Below are positions 7,071 to 13,784 of a stretch of 17,256 nucleotides of DNA, piece after piece. The translations under genes and the position numbers were made by a program. Numbering within the stretch: position 1 is the first letter of the stretch; every line of letters starts with the position of its first letter. The stretch covers positions 1 to 17,256 of the forward strand of contig JANQRM010000247.1 of assembly GCA_028284565.1 (NCBI GenBank), given 5' to 3'. Below the pieces are notes generated by a model, which made no database searches, was not told the origin of the DNA, and saw nothing but the letters and a program-made list of their open reading frames with translations. The DNA comes from Anaerolineae bacterium. Lineage in GTDB: Bacteria > Chloroflexota > Anaerolineae > Aggregatilineales > Phototrophicaceae.

Positions 7071-8495
7071 TCACACATACCAGCGGACGAAACGCCGTAG
7101 GAGTTTGGCGAGCCAGCCATCCGAAAATTGATGACGGAGTTGCTCGGTTGCCAAAATCGCGTTGGCGACTCCCAGCGTCGGGTAGATGTGCTGAGTCATC
7201 GCCACTTCCATCACTCTGCCACCCTTATCAATCACACGCACCCACTCATTCATCATCTCACCCGCATTCACGCCGACAATCGTCGCACCGAGTAACTTGC
7301 CGTTGCGCTTGTGGATGAGCTTCATAAAGCCTTCTGAACAACCTTGTGTCATAGCGCGGTCTGCACGGTGCATCGGCTGTTGGGTGATGAAGACATCATC
7401 ATATTGTTCTCGCGCTTGGGCTTCGGTGAGTCCAGCATGTGCCACCTCGGGATCACTAAAGGTCGTCCATGGTGGCAATTTGCTGAATCCACTAGACGTA
7501 AAGGGGAAGGCGATACTACGAATGGCAGTAAAGGCTTGCTGAGACGCAATATGGGTAAATTGTGCGCCACCTATCACATCCCCTGCCGCGTAGATATGCG
7601 ATTGGCTTGTTTGAAGATTGTCATTGACGATGAGCTTGCCTTTGTCTGTGGCTATGCCCGCTTTTTCGGGCTTTAAGCCACTAACATCTAATTCCTTGCC
7701 GACAGCCAACAAGACATGCGAGCCTGTCACCGTCTGTCCATTCGATAACGTAATGCGAATACCACCTACATCGCCTTCTGCTGATTCTGCAGTAACATCA
7801 AAGCACAAACTCACCCCTTCGCGTTTTAAGATGTCTGCAATCAATTCGCTGGCTTCAGGTTCATCATTGGGGAGCAGACGCGCCATATCTGTGATGAGCG
7901 TCACTTTACTCCCCAGCCGATTAAATGCCTGCGCCATCTCCACGCCGACAGGTCCGCCACCGACAACCAGCAGATGTTTAGGACGTTCTTCTAAATCGAA
8001 TAGGGATTCGTGAGTCAAATAAGGGACAGACTCAAAACCTTGTGGAACACGGGGCTTACCGCCTGTGCAGATCACAAAATACTTGGCGGACAGGGTCGTC
8101 CCATCGGATAGGAATACGCTATTGGGCGACTCGAATAGTGCTTTGGCTTTGATGACTTCTATCCCGCGTGATTCGAGAACGGCGGGCGACTCTGCATCGT
8201 AGACACTCGCAATGGTCTCACGCACATATTGCATCACCAATGGGAACTTGACATCCACATCATTCACACAGACCCCATAGTGCTTGGCATCGTGTTGCGC
8301 GGTATACGCCACTTTCGCCGCTGAGATGAGGGCTTTGCTGGGGATACAGCCTGTCCATGTGCATTCACCCCCGATGGCATTCTTCTCAATCAACGCCACC
8401 CTCAAATGCATTTCCGCCGCGATTTCAGCAACGGTGATACCTGCCCCGCCACCGCCAATCACAGCAATATCATAGCGTCCATGTCCATCCGACAT
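7071..8495 (-). CDS. FAD-dependent NAD(P)-disulfide oxidoreductase (MerA/lipoamide dehydrogenase superfamily)
   Basis: A 474-residue class I flavoprotein disulfide reductase. The FAD-binding loop is GGGGAG (14-19) and the redox disulfide is Cys45/Cys50 in GGECTWTGCIPSKAL. The NAD(P) loop GGGPVG is at 179-184, the FAD motif IYAAGDV at 301-307 and the dimerisation domain from about 340. In lipoamide dehydrogenase the C-terminal HPTxxE motif supplies the His-Glu base; here it is YPTLGV (438-443), with neither His nor Glu. Tyr-Pro-Thr at this place recalls mercuric reductase, but the MerA C-terminal Cys pair is absent, so neither name can be assigned safely. Both AGGGAG and GGAG lie just before the ATG. 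The broken reductase copy follows downstream on the same strand. Confidence 0.9.
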   Translation of the reverse strand: MSDGHGRYDIAVIGGGGAGITVAEIAAEMHLRVALIEKNAIGGECTWTGCIPSKALISAAKVAYTAQHDAKHYGVCVNDVDVKFPLVMQYVRETIASVYDAESPAVLESRGIEVIKAKALFESPNSVFLSDGTTLSAKYFVICTGGKPRVPQGFESVPYLTHESLFDLEERPKHLLVVGGGPVGVEMAQAFNRLGSKVTLITDMARLLPNDEPEASELIADILKREGVSLCFDVTAESAEGDVGGIRITLSNGQTVTGSHVLLAVGKELDVSGLKPEKAGIATDKGKLIVNDNLQTSQSHIYAAGDVIGGAQFTHIASQQAFTAIRSIAFPFTSSGFSKLPPWTTFSDPEVAHAGLTEAQAREQYDDVFITQQPMHRADRAMTQGCSEGFMKLIHKRNGKLLGATIVGVNAGEMMNEWVRVIDKGGRVMEVAMTQHIYPTLGVANAILATEQLRHQFSDGWLAKLLRRFVRWYV

Positions 8496-8654
8496 ACGCT
8501 CCTACTCCCTATGTGCCTATCATCATGCTCCTAGCTTACTCGACAAATCCTGACTTTCGCTTACGCAATCCTAAACAGTTGATGAATGCCTACCCGTCGC
8601 TTGTCGGTTCGGTAGGGATACGTTAGGCTTGAAAGTGGCATTGCACTATAGGTG

Positions 8655-8668
8655 TTGATTATAATCAA
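8655..8668. promoter_or_regulatory. Perfect 14-base palindrome overlapping a TATAAT element
   Basis: TTGATTATAATCAA is a perfect dyad in the 285-base divergent gap between the flavoprotein and the aminopeptidase genes. It contains a consensus -10, TATAAT, at 8660-8665, although no good -35 sits at 17 bases. A dyad over a -10 is the usual layout of a repressor operator. A further imperfect stem, CCTACC/GGTAGG, lies at 8589-8616. Nothing else is recognisable in 8496-8780. Confidence 0.4.
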
Positions 8669-8780
8669 ACTCATCATCTAGCAATTAATGTAGGAGCGTA
8701 CAGCTGTATGCCCTTACAAAATTTTCTCTCCCTTAATGAAATGGTACAGTAATTATTGATGAGGGAACTGGAGTTCATTT

Positions 8781-9779
8781 ATGTTAGACCTCATTCGAAA
8801 ATTGGTAGAAGCATGGGGACCATCGGGTTACGAACATCACGTCCGCGACATCATCCATGAGGAAGTCCAAGCCTATGCCGATGACATCACCGTGGACGGC
8901 TTGGGCAATCTGATATGTCGCGTCGGCAGTGGTGGCACAAAAGTCATGGTCGCCGCCCATATGGACGAAATCGGTGTTATGGCAAACTACATCGAGCCCG
9001 AAAGCGGTTACTTGCGCTTCACCAACATCGGCGGATTATTGCATACGACCCTGCTTGGCAATCGTGTCGTTTTTGAAGATGGGACAGTCGGTGTCATTGG
9101 AGTCCACAATGCTTTTGGAAGCAGTCGGCGCAATGCCCCTGATTTAGATGGATTCTTTATTGATGTCGAATCTGAAGCAGGCAATCCAAGTATCGAACCC
9201 GGCAGTCCGGCAGGTTTCTGGCGCGAGATGCAGGTGCGTGGCAGTCGGGTCATTGCCAAGTCGATGGATGACCGCATCGGCTGTGTAGTCGCCATCTCTG
9301 CTATGAAGCAACTCAATAAACTGACCGATAATGAAGTCTACTTTGCCTTCACCGTGCAAGAAGAGGTTGGTGTGCGAGGAGCAAAGACGGCGGCATTTGG
9401 CGTGAATCCTGATGTCGGCATTGCCTTAGATGTCACCCCAACAGGCGACGAAATTCGCAATAAGAAGATGGCAATCAAACTCGGTGCAGGCGCGGCAATC
9501 AAAATTCAAGATAATGGCTTAATCGTCCCTGCAAAAATCAAAGATTGGATGATTAGCACCGCCGAAGCCAATAATATTCCCTATCAACGCGAATTGCTCA
9601 ATGGTGGCACAACCGATGCCTCTGCAATTCAGCTGACTCACGCTGGCGTACCGAGTGGTTGTATCTCGATTCCTTGTCGCTTTGTGCATACGACAAGCGA
9701 AACCGTCGAATTGAATGATGTCTCTGCCTGTGTCGATTTGCTAACTGCCTTACTTAAAGACGAGATTAAAATTGCTTAG
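8781..9779 (+). CDS. M42 family metallo-aminopeptidase
   Basis: A 332-residue di-metal aminopeptidase of the M42 (tetrahedral TET/FrvX/YsdC) family, which removes N-terminal residues from peptides in the cytoplasm, usually as a dodecamer. All expected metal and catalytic positions are visible: His60 and Asp62 in AAHMDE, the bridging Asp163 in MDDRIG, the base Glu194 and ligand Glu195 in QEEVG, Asp217 in ALDVTP and His303 in FVHTTSE. Family members have also been annotated as endoglucanases, but the peptidase assignment is better supported. GGAG followed by seven bases precedes the ATG. With the PepF-like gene the window has two peptide-degrading enzymes, which are not in one operon. Confidence 0.93.
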   Translation: MLDLIRKLVEAWGPSGYEHHVRDIIHEEVQAYADDITVDGLGNLICRVGSGGTKVMVAAHMDEIGVMANYIEPESGYLRFTNIGGLLHTTLLGNRVVFEDGTVGVIGVHNAFGSSRRNAPDLDGFFIDVESEAGNPSIEPGSPAGFWREMQVRGSRVIAKSMDDRIGCVVAISAMKQLNKLTDNEVYFAFTVQEEVGVRGAKTAAFGVNPDVGIALDVTPTGDEIRNKKMAIKLGAGAAIKIQDNGLIVPAKIKDWMISTAEANNIPYQRELLNGGTTDASAIQLTHAGVPSGCISIPCRFVHTTSETVELNDVSACVDLLTALLKDEIKIA

Positions 9780-9850
9780 TACCTCGTCTACAATTCTTAG
9801 AGACAGATGAAAATATCCGAATATTTCTAAATTTGCATCTACAATGCGGT

Positions 9851-9901
9851 GATGTTGATTGACCCTATCTCCCACACGATTGACGCTAAACTGTCAACAT
9901 C
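9851..9901. repeat. Inverted repeat upstream of the antiporter gene
   Basis: GATGTTGA (9851-9858) and its exact complement TCAACATC (9894-9901) are separated by 35 bases in the 158-base leader of the antiporter gene. Two TTGAC cores lie between or against the arms. It could be a pair of regulator half-sites or an RNA fold. Confidence 0.25.
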
Positions 9902-9937
9902 GTCCCAATTTACACAGATTGTAGAGGTTGTCGCACG

Positions 9938-11866
9938 ATGCTGAATTTACCGCCAATTGTTATCTTCTCGCTGGGGTTTTTCCTCGTCGCCCTTGCCGCC
10001 AAACAAATCGGGAAATTCTTTTCAAGTTATGGTTTGCCCTATATCACGGGCTATTTGCTGGCTGGAGCCTTCGCAGGTCCCTTTATCCTCGAACTTTTGC
10101 CAACAGAATCGCTTGAGCCACTGCGATATATTGATGATGTCTCACTCGCCGTCATCGCGTTTATTGCTGGGAGCGAATTGTATCTCAAGGAACTCCGCAG
10201 TCGCTTAGTTAGTATCCTGCTCAATTCGACAGGGATTGTAATTGCCGCCTTTACGCTGATTGGGATTGCGCTGTTCTTCCTGCAGTCTGCCATCCCCTTC
10301 ACCGCAGGGTATCCAGCGATTACCAAAGTGGCAATTGCTTTACTCGGTGCGACCATCCTCCTTGCCTTATCTCCAGCCAGCACAATCGCCGTTATTCAAG
10401 AAGTCCGTGCCAAAGGACCCTTTTCTAAAACGGTCCTCAGTATCACCGTGGTGATGGATGTTGTAATCATTGTCTTTTTTGCTGTCGCTGTTGCCTTTGC
10501 CAGTGCGATGATCGATGGTGATGCCGTAACCCCCAGCTTCATTCTGATTTTGGTCTTAGACATTGTGATTGCGCTCTTGGCAGGCTATGTCATTGGACGT
10601 GGGTTGGGTGTGATGCTCTCCACCTCGTTGCCCATATCAGTCAAGATGTTTTTGATTCTAGCATTGGGCTATGTCTTGTTTGAATCCGCCAATTTTGTCC
10701 CAACTTGGGTATATGATCTGGCGGGGATTAAAATCAAAATTGAACCCCTCTTAATGTCGATGGTTGCAGGCTTCACCGTCACCAATTTCACGAATTATCG
10801 TCAAGCCTTTGAGGATTTACTCCACGACATTAGTCCATGGGTCTATGTTGCCTTCTTCACCCTCACAGGCGTTGGTCTGAAACTGGATATCCTCCTCAGC
10901 ACCATCGGCATTGCCACTGTGTTGTTTGGGGTGCGGATGCTTGCCATCATCATTGGGACATATATCGGAGGGATACTTGCACGTGAGCCACAAGATTTCC
11001 GACGCTATGCGGGTTTGGGATTGATCACACAAGCGGGTATTGCACTCGGTCTCGCACGAGAAACAGCCGTCTTCTTCCCCGATACACTCGGCGGTGAATT
11101 CTCAACGCTCATTATCTCTGTCGTTGTGCTTAATGAAATATTTGGTCCAATGCTCCTCAAATTTGCGCTTCGTCAAGTGGGTGAAGCCTATATCCCAGAG
11201 GGCAGTGACCATCGTAAACCCCGTCGCCTGTTGATTCTAGGTGTCGAGCCACAATCCATCGCCTTAGCTCGGCAAATGGCGGCACAAAGTTGGCAAGTGA
11301 TCGTTGCCGATACCAACCCGGAACGTGTTGAAGCCTTAGCCACAGAAGATGTTGATGAGCGAGTCATCGGACAGATAGACTCAGATACCCTCACCCCGTT
11401 GTTAAGCAATGAGCGGGATGCGCTGGTTGCCATGCTTGATGATGATGATGCCAATATGCGCGCGTGCCAAATCGTCAAAGAAGCCTTTGGTTTGGAAACA
11501 ATGATTGTTCGGCTACGCGATGTCAGCTTAGCGGATGACTTTATCAACATTGGCGCACGAGTGATTGACCCAGCCTCCGCGGTTGTTCACCTACTCGACC
11601 AATCCATCAGCGCGCCTGAAGCAGTTGACTTATTACTCCATCAAGACCCTGACCACGATATTAAGCAACTAACCATCCGTGAACGTTCAGTGGATGGTCT
11701 GCCCTTGCGGGATTTACGCTTGCCGAGTGATGTGTTGATATTGGAGATTGTACGGGATGGCAATACGATTGTCCCTCATGGGTTCTCCACCTTGCATTTA
11801 GAGGATAAAGTCACCCTGATTGGCAGTCCAAACAGTTTAACCAAGGTCTCCTTAAAACTCGGTTAA
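9938..11866 (+). CDS. CPA2-type cation:proton antiporter with C-terminal RCK (TrkA) domains
   Basis: A 642-residue KefB/KefC-like membrane antiporter that exchanges K+ or Na+ for protons. The membrane part (about 5-412) has roughly twelve hydrophobic helices, with the family signatures GYLLAGAFAGP (38-48) and AFIAGSELYLKEL (74-86). The transport-helix pair that is DD in electrogenic CPA2 members and QD in KefC is Met173-Asp174 (VVMDVV). The cytoplasmic part has an RCK_N-like fold from 429 and a TrkA_C domain at about 575-642. The nucleotide loop, normally GxGxxG, reads GVEPQS (435-440), while the strand-end acid Asp458 is kept, so nucleotide binding may be weakened or lost. The start has a modest AGAGG ribosome site 10 bases upstream. 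Confidence 0.92.
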   Translation: MLNLPPIVIFSLGFFLVALAAKQIGKFFSSYGLPYITGYLLAGAFAGPFILELLPTESLEPLRYIDDVSLAVIAFIAGSELYLKELRSRLVSILLNSTGIVIAAFTLIGIALFFLQSAIPFTAGYPAITKVAIALLGATILLALSPASTIAVIQEVRAKGPFSKTVLSITVVMDVVIIVFFAVAVAFASAMIDGDAVTPSFILILVLDIVIALLAGYVIGRGLGVMLSTSLPISVKMFLILALGYVLFESANFVPTWVYDLAGIKIKIEPLLMSMVAGFTVTNFTNYRQAFEDLLHDISPWVYVAFFTLTGVGLKLDILLSTIGIATVLFGVRMLAIIIGTYIGGILAREPQDFRRYAGLGLITQAGIALGLARETAVFFPDTLGGEFSTLIISVVVLNEIFGPMLLKFALRQVGEAYIPEGSDHRKPRRLLILGVEPQSIALARQMAAQSWQVIVADTNPERVEALATEDVDERVIGQIDSDTLTPLLSNERDALVAMLDDDDANMRACQIVKEAFGLETMIVRLRDVSLADDFINIGARVIDPASAVVHLLDQSISAPEAVDLLLHQDPDHDIKQLTIRERSVDGLPLRDLRLPSDVLILEIVRDGNTIVPHGFSTLHLEDKVTLIGSPNSLTKVSLKLG

Positions 11867-11906
11867 ACACCATCGGAAGCACAAAGAAATAGCTCCGTCC
11901 GCAAAT

Positions 11907-11923
11907 CCTTAATAATTTTAAGG
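11907..11923. repeat. AT-rich stem-loop CCTTAA/TTAAGG after the antiporter gene
   Basis: CCTTAA, a five-base loop and TTAAGG form a perfect 6-bp stem 41 bases past the antiporter stop. It lacks a T-tract, so a terminator role is doubtful. Its left arm is part of a CCTTAATA motif that recurs before the cyclase gene. Confidence 0.3.
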
Positions 11924-11974
11924 TAGCATTTCCCTATCTTGTTGTATGCTATAACAAAAAATTAACAAAAAGCG

Positions 11975-12003
11975 TTGGCGCGCCCAACACTTATGCATAT
12001 ACT
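11975..12003 (+). promoter_or_regulatory. Predicted promoter of the histidine kinase gene
   Basis: TTGGCG (11975-11980), a 17-base spacer and TATACT (11998-12003) match a housekeeping promoter at 4 of 6 and 5 of 6 positions. The -35 lies in a GTTGG/CCAAC dyad that contains the 8-base palindrome GGCGCGCC, so it may also be a regulator site. Confidence 0.5.
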
Positions 12004-12045
12004 CAAGCTATAGGGGGAGAGCAGAGTCAATAGTCCATTGGGGCT

Positions 12046-13665
12046 ATGCTCAGTATGTTCGAGGTTTTCATGGCTCTTGATTTGCAACAACCCACATTTG
12101 AAGATTTGGAACTCCTTGCCGAGGTTTCGCAATTATTAAAGGTCATTGACCTTGACGAAGTCCTGCAAAAAGTGATTCAACTCGTCTCAAAATCGGTTGG
12201 AGCAGAGAAAACGAGTCTCTTCTTGCAAGAATCCCAGCAAGTCGATTGGGACCACCTCATCACCATGCGGAACTTATCAGGCGATGAAGCCTTTGCTGTC
12301 GTATCCAAAGTGTTGGACGATGGTTTTGCGGGTTGGGTGGTGCGTCAACGTGAAGGTGACTTTATTACAGATACGTTAGAAGATGGACGTTGGATTATCT
12401 TCCCTGATGATCCCGTTCCCGTCCGTTCGGTCTTATGTGTCCCCTTTATTGCCGATGACGAAGTGATAGCCGTCGTTACCCTGACCCATTCCGAACCGCA
12501 ACACTTTACCGATTATCATCTCCGTCTCCTAACAATCATTGCCAATCAAGCATCAACCGCCATTCATAACGCGCAACTCTTCCATCGTGTAAATGCACAA
12601 CAACGCCAACTGCAAACCATTCTGCAAGCGATGCAAGATATCGTGATTGTCGTCAATGAGCAGGGACAATTGATGCTTGTCAATGAGGTCGCGCAACAAT
12701 TCCTCGATTTAGAACAACGCAGTGATGTCCTAAATCGTTATCTCGATGAATTTGTCAAAGTTGATTCGGTGCTTCAGCCCATCGCCGATGTCATCGAAAA
12801 TGAGTCAGAGAATGAAGAGGAAGTCTGGACATTTAGGGTTCGTTCAGAACGTCGGCAAAAAGATTATCAAGTGCGGATGGCAGTCTGGCATGATGTCCGA
12901 CAAGGGGTCGATGGCTATGTCATCGTCATGCACGATGTGACAACTATTCAAGACCTCTCCCGCTTCAAAGATGAAATGCTACGTGTCGCCTCCCACGACT
13001 TACGCAGTCCACTGGCATTAATTACAGGCTATGCAGATATGGTGGCGATGGACACGCCAGAAGACAATGAATACGTTCACCAATATGTCGATATTATCAA
13101 AAGCACCACCGACAAGATGGGCAATCTCTTGGATGATTTACTACGTATTGAGCGCGTCCGCAATTCACCTATGGAACTGCATGAACTTATCGACCCCCAA
13201 CAACTCATCAAACTCGTCATCGTTAATTCCAAACATTCCGCACAGGCAAAAAATCAAACGATCGAATCCGAACTCCATCTCCAAGATGTGCCGCCCATCT
13301 TGGCAGACCCGGTGCTAATTCGGCAAGCCTTAGAAAATCTCATCAATAATGCCATCAAATATTCAGCTGTCGGTGGGCGTATCCGAATACAAGCAACCTA
13401 TGATGAACATAAAGTGTATGTCTCTGTCCAAGACAATGGCATTGGTATTCCACAAGAGCATCTCGGACACATTTTCGAGACCTTCTATCGGGTCGAACAA
13501 GAAGGCAATACAGAACAGGGCAGTGGTTTAGGGTTAAGCCTCGTCCGCAATGTCATTGAGCGTCATGGTGGCGAAATTCGGGTGAACAGCCTCGTCGGTG
13601 AGGGGAGTGAGTTCTATTTCTGGTTGCCCCTCGCGGATAAGACAGAGACCGAAACAACCAACTAA
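12046..13665 (+). CDS. Soluble GAF-PAS sensor histidine kinase
   Basis: A 539-residue cytoplasmic sensor kinase with no membrane segment. A GAF domain covers about 25-175 (VLCVPFIADDEVIAVVTL near its end) and a PAS-like domain about 188-300. The HisKA dimerisation helix follows, with the phosphoacceptor His317 in ASHDLRSP. The ATPase domain shows the N box (ENLINNAIKYS, 430-440), G1 (DNGIGIP, 463-469), the F box (FETF) and G2 (GSGLGLSLV, 492-500), so it should be active. The GAF domain lacks the cysteine or His pattern that would identify a bilin or heme ligand, so the signal is unknown. No response regulator gene is adjacent. The first 8 residues may not be translated, because ATG 12070 has the better ribosome site. 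Confidence 0.92.
   Translation: MLSMFEVFMALDLQQPTFEDLELLAEVSQLLKVIDLDEVLQKVIQLVSKSVGAEKTSLFLQESQQVDWDHLITMRNLSGDEAFAVVSKVLDDGFAGWVVRQREGDFITDTLEDGRWIIFPDDPVPVRSVLCVPFIADDEVIAVVTLTHSEPQHFTDYHLRLLTIIANQASTAIHNAQLFHRVNAQQRQLQTILQAMQDIVIVVNEQGQLMLVNEVAQQFLDLEQRSDVLNRYLDEFVKVDSVLQPIADVIENESENEEEVWTFRVRSERRQKDYQVRMAVWHDVRQGVDGYVIVMHDVTTIQDLSRFKDEMLRVASHDLRSPLALITGYADMVAMDTPEDNEYVHQYVDIIKSTTDKMGNLLDDLLRIERVRNSPMELHELIDPQQLIKLVIVNSKHSAQAKNQTIESELHLQDVPPILADPVLIRQALENLINNAIKYSAVGGRIRIQATYDEHKVYVSVQDNGIGIPQEHLGHIFETFYRVEQEGNTEQGSGLGLSLVRNVIERHGGEIRVNSLVGEGSEFYFWLPLADKTETETTN
12061..12064 (+). promoter_or_regulatory. Ribosome site favouring an internal start for the kinase
   Basis: GAGG lies 5 bases before ATG 12070, whereas the first ATG at 12046 has only GGGG at a poor distance. 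Starting at 12070 (MALDLQQ) would still leave the GAF domain whole. Confidence 0.4.
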
Positions 13666-13708
13666 ATCACCTTCCTCGCAAGTCATCTCAGTCTATATCC
13701 AGACAACA

Positions 13709-13725
13709 CCTTAATATCCTTAATA
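13709..13725 (+). repeat. Tandem CCTTAATA repeat upstream of the cyclase gene
   Basis: CCTTAATA occurs at 13709-13716 and again at 13718-13725, with a 9-base period, about 60 bases before the cyclase start. The same octamer is at 11907-11914, before the kinase gene. A TAGAAT -10-like hexamer follows at about 13747-13752 without a matching -35. Confidence 0.3.
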
Positions 13726-13784
13726 GGGTTTTGGGCATTCCTTCGTTAGAATAGAGCAAATGAAGGACATGAAGCAAATCACCA

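Noticed and set aside
7071..8495. Naming the flavoprotein mercuric reductase or lipoamide dehydrogenase
   Set aside because: It lacks the C-terminal residues that define either activity, and there is no mer or oxoacid dehydrogenase gene nearby.
8589..8616. CCTACC/GGTAGG stem in the divergent gap as a terminator
   Set aside because: No T-run follows on either strand, and both flanking genes start, rather than end, here.
9809..9827. AT-rich hairpin after the aminopeptidase gene as a terminator
   Set aside because: The stem needs a bulge, has almost no GC pairs and is not followed by a T-tract.
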